Assembly: GCA_047971925.1 (NCBI GenBank)
Contig: JBKEAC010000085.1
Span: 1-64,000, forward strand
DNA length: 64,000 nucleotides
Origin: JBKEDC01 sp047971925
GTDB taxonomy: Bacteria; Bacteroidota; Bacteroidia; Bacteroidales; Prolixibacteraceae
Direction of reading: 5' to 3'
The translations under genes and the position numbers were made by a program. Below, piece after piece: positions 37,749 to 47,071 of this stretch; position 1 is the first letter of the stretch, and each line of letters begins with the position of its first letter. A model generated the notes under the pieces. The model did no database searches. It was not told the origin of the DNA and saw nothing but the letters and a program-made list of their open reading frames with translations.

Positions 37749-38069
37749 CTATTCCTTTGTTGGGTTTCTGTGATAAATATTATGATGTTTCAGTTCTTCA
37801 CACGCAATTAAAGTCGGCTTTGGCAAACGCTCATAATACTTTGAAATTTCAATCTGCTCACGATTCTCAAAAACTTCTTCTAAGTTATCATTATACGATG
37901 CAAATTCTTGAAGCTTCTGATTTAATTCCTCTTTCATTTCTGATGAAATCTGATTTGCTCGTTTAGCAAGAATCATCACTGTTTCATAGATATTTCCTGT
38001 TTCGCTTTCTAAATCATCTAAATTTCTTGGCACTGTAGTACCCTCTGCTTTTACTTTCTTGAAATCCAT
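37749..38069 (-). CDS. rpoZ: RNA polymerase omega-like subunit (RpoZ, Bacteroidota type)
   Basis: It has 106 residues. The core YETVMILAKRANQISSEMKEELNQKL matches the omega helices that clasp the beta' subunit (canonical NRFxLVxxAxxRARQ replaced by the Bacteroidota variant). Its place between bamD and coaBC is conserved in the phylum, and omega precedes coaBC-like genes in other bacteria too. It lies 12 bp after bamD. Confidence 0.85.
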   Translation of the reverse strand: MDFKKVKAEGTTVPRNLDDLESETGNIYETVMILAKRANQISSEMKEELNQKLQEFASYNDNLEEVFENREQIEISKYYERLPKPTLIACEELKHHNIYHRNPTKE

Positions 38070-38081
38070 TCGGTTATATAA

Positions 38082-38894
38082 TTAAATCTCGTTGTTATAA
38101 TCTAATCTTGTAGATAACTCTGCATAATATTTGTCGGCAGCTTTTCTATGCTTACTTTCTGGATACTCATCCACAAAGGTAAAATACTCATCCAAAGCAG
38201 AACTCAAGCGCTCTTCCTGCAATTCTTCAACACTTCGAACACCTAAATTATATTTCGACCGCAAAAGCATAAATTTCAACTCCTCACGATAACTACTATT
38301 AGGAAATTCTTTCAGTGAATTTTGCAATGCTATTGTCGAAGCCTTGTAGTTTTCTAAATCATAATACAACTTAGCTGTTAAAAATGACTTATACACCAAC
38401 TTATCATGTAACTCGTCAATTTTCTCATTAGCTTCTGATACCTTATCACTCGCAGGAAATAAATTTACATACAGCTGATAAGCATCTATCGCCTTTTTAG
38501 TTACGGTCTGATCTAATCGTATGCTTGGCGATTCATCGTAATAACATCTCGCAACCATGTACTGCGCATCTTTACGATAGTTACTTCTTGGATACTCTGT
38601 AACCAAAGTTCGATACCAATGACCAGCTAAAAGATAATCACCAGACTCATAATAACTCTGAGCATAGTTATAATAAATCTCATCTGCCTTACTCGTACCA
38701 CGATAAACCGTTACTAGCTCGCGAAACAATTCACAAGCACGAACATATTCTCCTTCGGCATAATATTCTTTTGCCTTTTTATATTTATATTCGAAATCAG
38801 AACTTTTTAAGACTTTCTGATATTCGCCACAGCCTGTTGTAATTAATAAAAACAACAACGCCATTATTGTTATTACATGAGTTTTTCTAAGCAT
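38082..38894 (-). CDS. bamD: Outer-membrane assembly lipoprotein BamD
   Basis: TPR lipoprotein of the BAM complex. It has 270 residues from the ATG at 38894 (MLRKTHVITIM), which places the lipobox TTGCG correctly (Cys22). The longer frame to 38939 would bury the signal peptide and cross a -7 box. TPR units are readable, for example YKKAKEYYAEGEYVRACELF, NYAQSYYESGDYLLAGHWYR and EYPRSNYRKDAQYMVARCYY. It heads the bamD-rpoZ-coaBC-porD-recN operon. Confidence 0.93.
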   Translation of the reverse strand: MLRKTHVITIMALLFLLITTGCGEYQKVLKSSDFEYKYKKAKEYYAEGEYVRACELFRELVTVYRGTSKADEIYYNYAQSYYESGDYLLAGHWYRTLVTEYPRSNYRKDAQYMVARCYYDESPSIRLDQTVTKKAIDAYQLYVNLFPASDKVSEANEKIDELHDKLVYKSFLTAKLYYDLENYKASTIALQNSLKEFPNSSYREELKFMLLRSKYNLGVRSVEELQEERLSSALDEYFTFVDEYPESKHRKAADKYYAELSTRLDYNNEI

Positions 38895-38898
38895 TTTG

Positions 38899-38906
38899 CA
38901 AAGATA
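38899..38906 (-). promoter_or_regulatory. -7 box directly before bamD
   Basis: TATCTTTG on the minus strand ends 4 nt before the bamD ATG, which would put the transcript start at about the start codon. A TTG lies 24 nt further up (38933-38931), a slightly long spacing. Confidence 0.45.
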
Positions 38907-39260
38907 AGTCTTTGATTGAAATATGAAATACAATTTCATGTTTTTATGCTATTTTCATCTAATAATTGCACATATCTTAAATTCCATACCTTAATGTGAC
39001 TATTATTAAGAAAAAAAAAAAACAAATCAAACTCACTCTCCAAAATAAACATTAGTGCCTACAAAACAATTTTATATGGAAAAAATATTCCTAACTCAAG
39101 ATGCTTATCTGTGAGACGCTCGGTATATCCTCACTCTATTCTCATTGTTATTCTCATCGGAAATATCGTAATAAATTCAATTACAAAAACTTATTTGTCG
39201 CAATTTTGAATCATAATCTTATTAAGCACACTAAACTTCATCTCAAGAAAAAATATTTGA

Positions 39261-39364
39261 GGAATTAAATCAGTGCATTTTTAAATCCGTTAAAGATTGA
39301 TTGAGTTTAAAACGAACAAACATCGTTACTTAAACACGTCTAACAACAATATAAATTGAAGCTT
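39261..39364 (+). repeat. Leader of the dispersed element, copy at 39.3 kb
   Basis: Matches 63740-63842 over its whole length, roughly 80% by eye, starting GGAATTAAATC and ending TATAAATTGAAGCTT. In both copies it runs straight into 42-nt tandem repeats. A TTG-AAG-CTT start-like triplet series is conserved at the junction. Confidence 0.85.
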
Positions 39365-39715
39365 AATTCTATTCATAAAAAAAAACCTACATCATTAAGC
39401 TTACTTAATACATCTCTTGAAAAAAAATATCACCCAATAAGTTTGCTTATTTTAACATATCAAAAAAAATATGGACAAATAAGCATGCTTAATTCATCTC
39501 TTGAAAAAAAATACCACCCAATAAGTTTGCTTATTTTAACATATCAAAATAAATATGGACAAATAAGCTTGCTTAATTCATCTCTTGAAAAAAAATATCA
39601 CCCAATAAGTTTGCTTATTTTAACATATCGAAATAAATATGGACAAATAAGCTTGCTTAATCCACCTCATGAAAAAAAATATGGACAAATAAATTCTTAT
39701 ATAGCTCATGATTGA
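39356..39715 (+). repeat. Array of eight 42-nt tandem repeats, open as a 119-codon frame
   Basis: Units of exactly 42 nt run from 39365 to 39700. Units 2-7 alternate between two types, A (39407-39448, 39491-39532, 39575-39616) and B (39449-39490, 39533-39574, 39617-39658), so an 84-nt unit was also duplicated. Each unit has a small palindrome, e.g. AATAAG-TTTG-CTTATT or TAAGCATGCTTA. As 42 is divisible by 3 the frame stays open from a TTG at 39356 to TGA at 39715, giving 14-residue repeats like NSSLEKKYHPISLL and ILTYQNKYGQISLL. I cannot decide whether it is translated: no ATG and no visible ribosome site. Similar units at 63843-64000 carry stop codons. Confidence 0.8.
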
Positions 39716-39792
39716 GAACGTTTATAGTCCTTTGACCATGCCTTTTGATGATGATTGATTGGCAATCAGAATGCATCGTGTCGTTCATTTTG

Positions 39793-39880
39793 TTTTATGA
39801 GGGCATCTTTTGTCCTAATTTCATAAAAAGACGTATTGCAATGCAACTCTACCATTAGGATGAAATCTACCCTCATAAAA
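39793..39880 (+). promoter_or_regulatory. Nested inverted repeat upstream of the exported three-gene operon
   Basis: TTTTATGAGGG (39793-39803) pairs with CCCTCATAAAA (39870-39880), and inside it TCCTAAT (39813-39819) pairs with ATTAGGA (39854-39860). Two aligned perfect stems in an 88-nt interval suggest a structured RNA or a protein-binding dyad. It lies upstream of the -7 box at 39997, so it is not part of that transcript's leader. Confidence 0.5.
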
Positions 39881-39996
39881 TCATAATGACCTAACAGCTA
39901 ATTTTTAGAAATCCCCCTAAAAAAAAAATCACCCTATTTTAAAAGTTGATTTACCGACAATTCGCAACTTCACCATATCGAAGCAAAAAAAATGAC

Positions 39997-40004
39997 TAAC
40001 TTTG
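39997..40004 (+). promoter_or_regulatory. -7 box of the exported three-gene operon
   Basis: TAACTTTG. It overlaps an in-frame TTG at 40002, which argues that translation starts downstream at the GTG at 40029. No good -33 box. Confidence 0.55.
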
Positions 40005-40028
40005 CAAACTATAATAATTCTAATTCAA

Positions 40029-41630
40029 GTGAAAACAATTTATTTTTTCATACTCCTGTTCCTCGTAGCTATAACCCCACGAAGTTATGCCAATTCTCCC
40101 AAAGTTGTCGTTGTGATAAACATTGAGAATATGCGCCCAGAATACATTCAACGTTACTACTATAACTTTCAAAACGGAGGCTTCAAGCGATTAGTTGAAG
40201 AAGGTGCGCTTTGCTCAAACACAAGAATGTTCATAAACGATCAAAACATCTGTACTTCAACGGCTAGCTTGTTCACGGGCTCCTATCCTTCCTCGCATGG
40301 AATCATTAACTCCGAATGGTTGAATCGAGTAAATAACAAGAAAGTAGATGCTACCAATACTCCCAATTATCAAACTGTTGGAGGCGATTCCAATGAGGGA
40401 AAACGGAGTGCTGAAAATCTCCTTAGTACTACCATTGGCGATGAATTAAAATTAAATTCTAATGGTTTAAGTACAGTCTACTCAATATCGGCAAATGCCG
40501 AAACAGCCATTTTTTCTGCTGGTCACGCTGCTGACGGAGCCTTTTGGATGGAAAAAACAACTGGCAACATGATTTCTTCATCTTATTACATTAATGAATT
40601 TCCGTTCTGGGCACTGAGCTTTAATAATCAAAAAAAAGCAAAACATGCTCTCGATAAAAAATGGGAACTCCTCTATCTTAATCCCATAAATTACAAAGCT
40701 TCTTCCGAAGATGGTAGCAACTTTGAAATTGGTTTCGAAGGAAAAAACACTTTTCCCTATGACATGCAAAAAATCTACTCGAAAACCGACAATTACAGCT
40801 TTTTAAAGAACACTCCCTTCATGAATAACATCATCACTGATTTTGCGATTGAACTATTCGATAAAACTCGCATGGGAAGCGATGAGCATACCGACCTACT
40901 TTCTATAAACTACAGCTCACTAGGTGGGAAGTTTGGTCCACAGTCAATTGAAAATGAAGATTTTTACATTCGCCTTGATCAAGATATTGCACGACTCACA
41001 TCTCACATAACAAAAGCTATCGGCGATGAAAACATACTTATTGTACTTAGCTCAGTAAGTGCTGAAAACTACTCGGCAGAATATTTAAACTCGTTGAAAA
41101 TACCTAATGGATATGTAAAACCCGATAATATTGTTGCTTTACTTCGCTCCTATTTAAATGCAACATTTCAACAAGAAAACTGGATTCAAGAAGTTATTGA
41201 TCAAGAAATTTATTTTAATCAAGAACTTATTAAAGAGAAAGGTGTTAACTTTAATGAAATGCTCGAAAAATCGGCTCAACTTGTTAATCAATTTAAAGGT
41301 GTTGATATTGCTGTTCCTACTAGTATCTTCTTGCAAGGCGACTTTGCTAACAGTCGATTAAAAAGCATGGCTAACAGTTATAACTTTCAACGATCTGGCG
41401 ACTTATGCTTTTCCGTTCAGCCAAATTGGCAAACAAACTATCGCTTTCAAAACAAGCTTTACACAACCGATAATCGCATATGTCTCCTCTTTTGGGGAAA
41501 AGGAGTAAAAAAAACAAATTGCAGCGAAGAAACAAATGCGATAGACATGGTTCCCACCATTTTCTACCTACTCGGGAAAGCTCAACCGCAGGGATGTCAA
41601 GGGAAAATCATTAAGCAAATTACAAACTAA
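40029..41630 (+). CDS. Exported PafA-like alkaline phosphatase superfamily protein with lost active site
   Basis: It has 533 residues from GTG 40029, giving a clean Sec signal peptide (KTIYFFILLFLVAITPRSYA). The fold is clear from block similarity to Bacteroidota PafA-type phosphatases (e.g. NGGFKRLVEEGALCSNT, LFTGSYPSSHGI, SAGHAADGAFWMEKTTGN, FGPQSIENEDFYIRLDQDIARL). However, metal ligands and catalytic residues expected from PafA are replaced: VVDQMR is NIENMR (Asp to Glu33), TGPGHAS is ICTSTAS, NDW is SEW, IKDRGAI is ANAETAI, the SSTDYVGHQFGP loop is shortened to SSLGGKFGP, TADHG is LSSVS, and DTHVP is DNRIC. Probably a non-catalytic binding protein. It is followed 3 bp later by a lipoprotein gene. 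Confidence 0.8.
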   Translation: MKTIYFFILLFLVAITPRSYANSPKVVVVINIENMRPEYIQRYYYNFQNGGFKRLVEEGALCSNTRMFINDQNICTSTASLFTGSYPSSHGIINSEWLNRVNNKKVDATNTPNYQTVGGDSNEGKRSAENLLSTTIGDELKLNSNGLSTVYSISANAETAIFSAGHAADGAFWMEKTTGNMISSSYYINEFPFWALSFNNQKKAKHALDKKWELLYLNPINYKASSEDGSNFEIGFEGKNTFPYDMQKIYSKTDNYSFLKNTPFMNNIITDFAIELFDKTRMGSDEHTDLLSINYSSLGGKFGPQSIENEDFYIRLDQDIARLTSHITKAIGDENILIVLSSVSAENYSAEYLNSLKIPNGYVKPDNIVALLRSYLNATFQQENWIQEVIDQEIYFNQELIKEKGVNFNEMLEKSAQLVNQFKGVDIAVPTSIFLQGDFANSRLKSMANSYNFQRSGDLCFSVQPNWQTNYRFQNKLYTTDNRICLLFWGKGVKKTNCSEETNAIDMVPTIFYLLGKAQPQGCQGKIIKQITN

Positions 41631-41633
41631 ACG

Positions 41634-43325
41634 ATGCACTTCACAATGCGCTTGTTAAATAAACAAAATAACTTCTTAATCATCTGGACGACTTACTTCC
41701 TTTCTAGCTGTATAGGTTCGGATTTCGACTTTGATAAATTCGATGATAATCTAAATATAAATCCTGGATTTCAAATTGCACTTGTTAAAGCCGATGATAT
41801 TGAGTTGGGAAGCTTCATTAACCTCAACAAAATTGAATCAGTACAATCTTATGAAGAAGACGGTTACACTAAGTGGGTATATCAGAATAAAGAAGAACAA
41901 CTTGCCACTATAAAATTCGAAGATGTTTTCAACAACATTCTCACCGACATTAACAACAACCTCATCGACACATATCACGATTACAACTTCAACATCAAAC
42001 AATTCATATCTTCCAATCTCGATTTAATTAATCAAATCACAGGAGAAACTTATTCCTCAAGTGAGGTTTCTGCTCTTAGCCCTACTGAAATAAACACCCT
42101 TTGGTCGAAAATTAATTTTGCCGATATTCAAGATAAGCTAGTGAGTATTGATGAACGATATGTTGATATTACTCCTACCGACTATTTGGAATTGCATGCC
42201 ATAAATGCCGATCTTCAACTTTCAATTATATGGGATGGATTTCCCTATGCGGCAAAAGTTGAAATTGATTTTGAAAATATTACAAGCCCAAATGAACCCG
42301 AAATTCAGCTTAACAATAGCACGACAACTCATGTTTCTGAAACTTTTTCATTTTCACAAGTCGATGTAATCATCGACCCTGAAATTATGCAATTGAAAAT
42401 AACAAGTAAAATCACATTGCTTGAACTGCCAAAAGATGATTTCAACACTCAAATCAAAACAAGCTATCAGAATATTGTCATCAATAGTGTTACGGGTGTT
42501 TTTTCTAATATATCGAGCAGTTTTGAAAATCAATTTTCAATCAAACTCGATGAATTAGGCAATATTGTTTCGGGTGTTAGCTTTTTAAAACCAAGCATAC
42601 ACATACCACTAAATAATCAGTCGCCTCTATCAGGAAGTGGAACAATTAAATCGACTTCACTTATGAGCGATGACAGCGAAAGAATGATTAGCACCTATGA
42701 CCCTCTCGAAGTTAATGCTAATTGCGACCAGCAGCTCTCACTAGATTACAAAAATTCAAACATCGTTGACTTGTTTGATGGTGTTGTTATTCCAGAATCG
42801 TTTCTAATCAGCGGCTCCTTCTCACTGGATAGCAAACAAACCAGCGTAACATTAAGTCCAAACAACTTTATTGAAATGGGATATCATATTACCATTCCAT
42901 TCTACTTGAAAATTGTTGATTTAAAATACGAAAACCTTAATGCAGCTAAAATTAATCTATCGGAAAGCGAAAAAAAATTAATCGACAAAGCAGCAAGACT
43001 GGGTGTCATGATTAATTACACTTCCGAATTTCCTGTTAATGCCAATGTAATTCTTAACCTTCTTGATGAAAACCAAAACACAACCAGCACCATAGTTCTT
43101 GAAAATGCAGTAGAGGCTACTGAAATTAACGAAGCAGGAATCACAATTTCTCCTATTACTAAACAGCATGCTTTTCATTTCACCGAAGAGCAAATTGATG
43201 CTATTCAAAACACCTATGCCATAAAGCCAATCATATCACTACACACCAATTCGAAAGCAATTGAACTTATTACCGATTACAAAATTGATTTCACAATGAG
43301 CCTACTCGGAGATATCAATCCTTAA
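41634..43325 (+). CDS. Lipoprotein of unknown function
   Basis: It has 563 residues (ATG 41634; ATG 41646 also possible). Lipobox YFLSSC with Cys26. The mature protein is acidic and beta-rich, with strands in the second half (LNAIVS-type patterns such as DEIVSGVSFLKPSIHIPL-like segments, SGSFSLDSKQTSVTLSP). No enzymatic motif is recognised. It starts 3 bp after the phosphatase-like gene and is followed 39 bp later by a DUF5723 gene, so all three exported products probably act together at the outer membrane. Confidence 0.75.
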   Translation: MHFTMRLLNKQNNFLIIWTTYFLSSCIGSDFDFDKFDDNLNINPGFQIALVKADDIELGSFINLNKIESVQSYEEDGYTKWVYQNKEEQLATIKFEDVFNNILTDINNNLIDTYHDYNFNIKQFISSNLDLINQITGETYSSSEVSALSPTEINTLWSKINFADIQDKLVSIDERYVDITPTDYLELHAINADLQLSIIWDGFPYAAKVEIDFENITSPNEPEIQLNNSTTTHVSETFSFSQVDVIIDPEIMQLKITSKITLLELPKDDFNTQIKTSYQNIVINSVTGVFSNISSSFENQFSIKLDELGNIVSGVSFLKPSIHIPLNNQSPLSGSGTIKSTSLMSDDSERMISTYDPLEVNANCDQQLSLDYKNSNIVDLFDGVVIPESFLISGSFSLDSKQTSVTLSPNNFIEMGYHITIPFYLKIVDLKYENLNAAKINLSESEKKLIDKAARLGVMINYTSEFPVNANVILNLLDENQNTTSTIVLENAVEATEINEAGITISPITKQHAFHFTEEQIDAIQNTYAIKPIISLHTNSKAIELITDYKIDFTMSLLGDINP

Positions 43326-43364
43326 GAAACTAATACTGCAAAATACTCTATTTTCGTTTAATAC

Positions 43365-44732
43365 ATGAAAAAACATCTCATCATATTCTTACTTTCAGTA
43401 TGCTTTCATTCTGTTACTAACGCTCAGAGCAATGGAATACTTTTCCTAGAAGGAGTTCCTCAATCTACCATTCTCAATCCCTCTTGGAGACTACATAATG
43501 ATGATAATTGGCACATTTCTTTACCTGCTCTAGGAAGTATATCTACTGCTATTTCATTTCGCTCGCTATCATGGAATGAGGCTATGCGCATTGAAAACCG
43601 AATCCTCTATTTTGATTTAGAGAATCTTCCTGAAGCAGCCAAAGGAAACAATCCGATCTATGCATCAATGAATTTACAATTGTTTGGTGCCGGATTTGAA
43701 ATTAACAACAGACATTACTTCACGATCAACCTCAACACTCGAATCCAATCTAAAAGCAACATTCCTGGATCTATATTTAATTTACAATATGGCAACTGGG
43801 ATACTCAAACAAACACCCCCATTAACCATCATATTCAGAAACTTTCGGTAGATGCCATCAGCTACATCGAAACAAGCCTTGGTTACAACCTAAAAGTAAA
43901 TGACCAACTAACAATTGGCACACGCATTAAAGTACTCACGGGTGCTGCGGCTACAAAAACAGAAAACCTAGATATTCAAATGAAGACCTACACCGATGGC
44001 ACCATGCTTGTAGAACACGCCATTCAACAACAATTTGTTGGTCCATTCAACATCCGATTGTCTGATACAGGTAGAATCAATGGCATTCAGGTGGAAAACA
44101 ACACTAGCGATATTATCGAATCAACACTCGGAAAAAACAAAGGATTTGCTTTCGATTTTGGTCTTAGCTACCAACTAAACGACAAACTCAATTTGGGTTT
44201 TTCAGTCATCGACATCGGACATATTAATTGGTCGGGGAAAACACAAGAAATTTATTCTCATAATGCACTTTACTATGAACCCACAGATATTAGCGACAAT
44301 CTGACAAATGGTAGCAGTGGATCTAACAACAATGCTACAAGTCAAATCAAACAATATATTGACGATTTGAAAGATTCATTCAAGCTTAACAGTGTCGATA
44401 GCATCAGCTTTAGCACTCCCATTTATCGCACAATAAATTTCAATGCTCAATATCAAACTTATCAGTGGCTAAGCCTTGGTGGTCTATTGCAGTTTAACCA
44501 TTTTTGGGAGCCAAACATCACACTAGCAAGCACATTTTCCTGTCGTAAAGCTTTTTCTGCAATGTTAAGTTGCAGTGCTTCCAAAGAAGACTATTTGAAC
44601 ATAGGCACAGGACTAATGGTTCGAGGTGGTTTTTTTCAATTTTATGCTGTAACCGATCAATTAAATAGCATTTTAAGACTAGGAAATGCCGACTCAATCA
44701 ACTTTCAACTGGGATTTAATTTAATCTTTTAA
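43365..44732 (+). CDS. DUF5723-like outer-membrane protein
   Basis: It has 455 residues. A Sec signal peptide (MKKHLIIFLLSVCFHSVTNAQ) is followed by ILNPSWRLHNDDNWHISLPALGS, a start typical of the DUF5723 family and its PorV/FadL-like relatives. Repeated amphipathic strands (KNKGFAFDFGLSYQLNDKL; LNLGFSVIDIGHINWSG) and the ending SINFQLGFNLIF suggest a beta-barrel with a C-terminal aromatic. Role unknown. Third gene of the exported operon, convergent with the FUSC gene. Confidence 0.75.
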   Translation: MKKHLIIFLLSVCFHSVTNAQSNGILFLEGVPQSTILNPSWRLHNDDNWHISLPALGSISTAISFRSLSWNEAMRIENRILYFDLENLPEAAKGNNPIYASMNLQLFGAGFEINNRHYFTINLNTRIQSKSNIPGSIFNLQYGNWDTQTNTPINHHIQKLSVDAISYIETSLGYNLKVNDQLTIGTRIKVLTGAAATKTENLDIQMKTYTDGTMLVEHAIQQQFVGPFNIRLSDTGRINGIQVENNTSDIIESTLGKNKGFAFDFGLSYQLNDKLNLGFSVIDIGHINWSGKTQEIYSHNALYYEPTDISDNLTNGSSGSNNNATSQIKQYIDDLKDSFKLNSVDSISFSTPIYRTINFNAQYQTYQWLSLGGLLQFNHFWEPNITLASTFSCRKAFSAMLSCSASKEDYLNIGTGLMVRGGFFQFYAVTDQLNSILRLGNADSINFQLGFNLIF

Positions 44733-44758
44733 TTAAAAAAAGAGCAAAGTAATATCAT

Positions 44759-46924
44759 CTAATTTTCAAAAGAATCTGCCACATCATTGCTATAAACCTG
44801 AGTGAGCAATTCCAGTTTCAGACTTAATTCGGCTATTCTTAAAAGAATTTTTGCCTGCTGAACTACCACTGGCAGAACTTCGTTTGGTTGAATCTTAATT
44901 AAATGTTCAATTATATCTTTTAATTCTGATTGATTTTTATAGGAATGGTCCATCGTTGGAATCCGAATGACATCTATCACATTCAAAATTTCTTCAGCTA
45001 TATTTATCAAATTCGACTGATTTAAAACGCCTGATTCTCGATGCAAACCTAAAGCCGACAAATAGGAAATCAATGCATGATTATGATATGTTAATTTCAA
45101 AGAAACATCTTGCAAAAGCGATTTCCCTTTCGGTTCCAAACGCATGTTTTTCCAAGCCATCGCCAAAGCATTATCTGCTCGATGGGACTCTCGCCTAGCT
45201 ACTCTATAATCAAAGTCATTTTCTGGCAAACAATGCACATGGGCTCGAATAATCTGCTTAAGATATGCTGCATTCGATTGGAAAGCCACATTCAGAAGCG
45301 ATGGGATACGCTTCCCATGAAAATCAGGCCACACAATCCTCACTGTAACCACCGCTATTGCAGAGCCAATCAATGTATCTAACAAGCGATATCCCAATGC
45401 ATCGACCCCTTGCGGATTAACAAAATTAATGACACATAAAACATAAGTCGTTACGAAAATTACAGCATAACTATATCGCCTTCGTAGCCAATACAAAAAA
45501 AGAAATGCTGATAACAACAGAAATGCAATTTGTCCCTCCATAGTGGGCAAAATATAAATAGAAATCATTCCGATTAACACCCCCAAGAGTGTTCCAAAAA
45601 CACGTTGAAAGAAACGACGCCGAGTTTCACTATATGTAAATTGACAAACAAGTAGTGCAGTAAGCACCACCCATCCACCATAATCAATATTTAGTAATTG
45701 AGCAACAGTATAACTCAACGTTAAGCAAATGGATAAACGTATTGCATGGCGCATTCTTGGATGCTCAAAACTTAGTTGCTCAAACAAGCGCTCCTTAATC
45801 GAGCGATTATCTTTAGACAATCGTGGCATTATAACACTATCTTCACTCGTCATTAGTCCACTAATAATCTCACTAGTCCGACAAACATTCTGTACAATAT
45901 TTCGAAGTGAATGGTCGGCTTTTATTTGATAATAGTCTAATTTTTCTTCTAAAGAATTAACCGACCAAGTAACTAACGCTGGATGTTTATAAGGAATATG
46001 CACCAACAACGAATAAGCAAATAACTCCGAAGCCTCAGCCAATAAATAAAAAACCTGACCTACTCCTTCCAACACCTCTACCTCATTTTTTGATTGCTGA
46101 ATCATTTCATAGCGTTCATGAGTTGAAGTTGCCCTCTCGTGCAAACTTTGCAATTGCATGAAATAATTCATATATTGCCTTAAAACCTTATTATCGCCCT
46201 CAATATCGGCATAACTCCTCATCAACACCCTGCACTGATCGAGAGAATCAACCAAGCGAATGTTCTTTATCGCTAAATTGTTTCGTATTGTTTGATGCAA
46301 CGACATTTCTCTGATAAACAATTGAGCCTTCTCCTTCTGATAAGATGCCAACGCCTTAAATCCACGAGCCAATTGTTCTTCTAGCAAGCGATAAGGATTC
46401 AAATAAAGTAACATTAACGAAAATAAACCATGAATAAGGGCACCTAAAGAAAGTAACACAGCGGGCAAATACCACTCCCGATGAGAATCAATGCTCATCA
46501 TAGCATAGACACCCACTAATATTGCACCAAATGTAATACCTCGAAAACGCTCACTAAGTCCACCTATCAAAATAAATACGATTGCAGAAATACCTAAGCC
46601 TATTCCTAAAAGTATTGCATGATTAGCTAATAAAACAACAGCAAAACTTGATATTCCAAAGCCAAAAACCTTTAGCAATAAAGCAACAACTCTTCCTTTA
46701 GGATGATCATCGGTTTCCGATAATGCATCGGCCAAAACACCTAAAGCCAATGTACTTGCAAAAAAATTTCGCCCTGCCACAATAAAAGGCACACACATGA
46801 GCGCTATAACAACAGTTACCTTTATGGCTTTTTGCCTATCAGGACTACTCCAAAACCATCTCCTCACGGGTTCATACCAACCAAACTTACTTAAGAAACT
46901 ATGAAAACCATATTTATTCTCCAT
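44759..46924 (-). CDS. FUSC family inner-membrane protein (YccS/YhfK-like)
   Basis: It has 721 residues with two clusters of transmembrane helices (about 30-175 and 395-520) and a soluble central region (180-370) plus a C-terminal soluble domain. The second cluster contains the FUSC signature region YGGWVVLTALLVCQFTYSETRRRFFQRVFGTLLGVLIG. Relatives are aromatic-acid efflux or fusaric-acid resistance proteins (AaeB) and YccS. Substrate unknown. Single gene. Confidence 0.9.
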   Translation of the reverse strand: MENKYGFHSFLSKFGWYEPVRRWFWSSPDRQKAIKVTVVIALMCVPFIVAGRNFFASTLALGVLADALSETDDHPKGRVVALLLKVFGFGISSFAVVLLANHAILLGIGLGISAIVFILIGGLSERFRGITFGAILVGVYAMMSIDSHREWYLPAVLLSLGALIHGLFSLMLLYLNPYRLLEEQLARGFKALASYQKEKAQLFIREMSLHQTIRNNLAIKNIRLVDSLDQCRVLMRSYADIEGDNKVLRQYMNYFMQLQSLHERATSTHERYEMIQQSKNEVEVLEGVGQVFYLLAEASELFAYSLLVHIPYKHPALVTWSVNSLEEKLDYYQIKADHSLRNIVQNVCRTSEIISGLMTSEDSVIMPRLSKDNRSIKERLFEQLSFEHPRMRHAIRLSICLTLSYTVAQLLNIDYGGWVVLTALLVCQFTYSETRRRFFQRVFGTLLGVLIGMISIYILPTMEGQIAFLLLSAFLFLYWLRRRYSYAVIFVTTYVLCVINFVNPQGVDALGYRLLDTLIGSAIAVVTVRIVWPDFHGKRIPSLLNVAFQSNAAYLKQIIRAHVHCLPENDFDYRVARRESHRADNALAMAWKNMRLEPKGKSLLQDVSLKLTYHNHALISYLSALGLHRESGVLNQSNLINIAEEILNVIDVIRIPTMDHSYKNQSELKDIIEHLIKIQPNEVLPVVVQQAKILLRIAELSLKLELLTQVYSNDVADSFEN

Positions 46925-47071
46925 TCTAGCAATACTATTAGATTCAAAATCAATTCCTTTCTAAAAGAAAAAGCATGAATAATCATATTCATACTTTCCT
47001 TTTTAAAGAACATGCAAATTAACTACTTCTTAGAAAATACTGAGTAGTCTAAACCTTAAGTTTATATAAGA

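Larger units (their letters stand above)
38907..39996. other. Gene-free interval with tandem-repeat array and hairpin
   Basis: Holds the 104-bp repeat leader, the 42-nt tandem repeats (both listed) and a nested inverted repeat at 39793-39880. The part 39060-39260 shows only scattered similarity to the outer module at 63457-63713 (for example TTCCTAACT and CACTAAA(C/T)TTCA), perhaps an eroded copy. Confidence 0.5.

Noticed and set aside
39365..39700. CRISPR array
   Set aside because: The units are contiguous 42-nt tandem repeats with no unique spacers, and there are no cas genes in the window.
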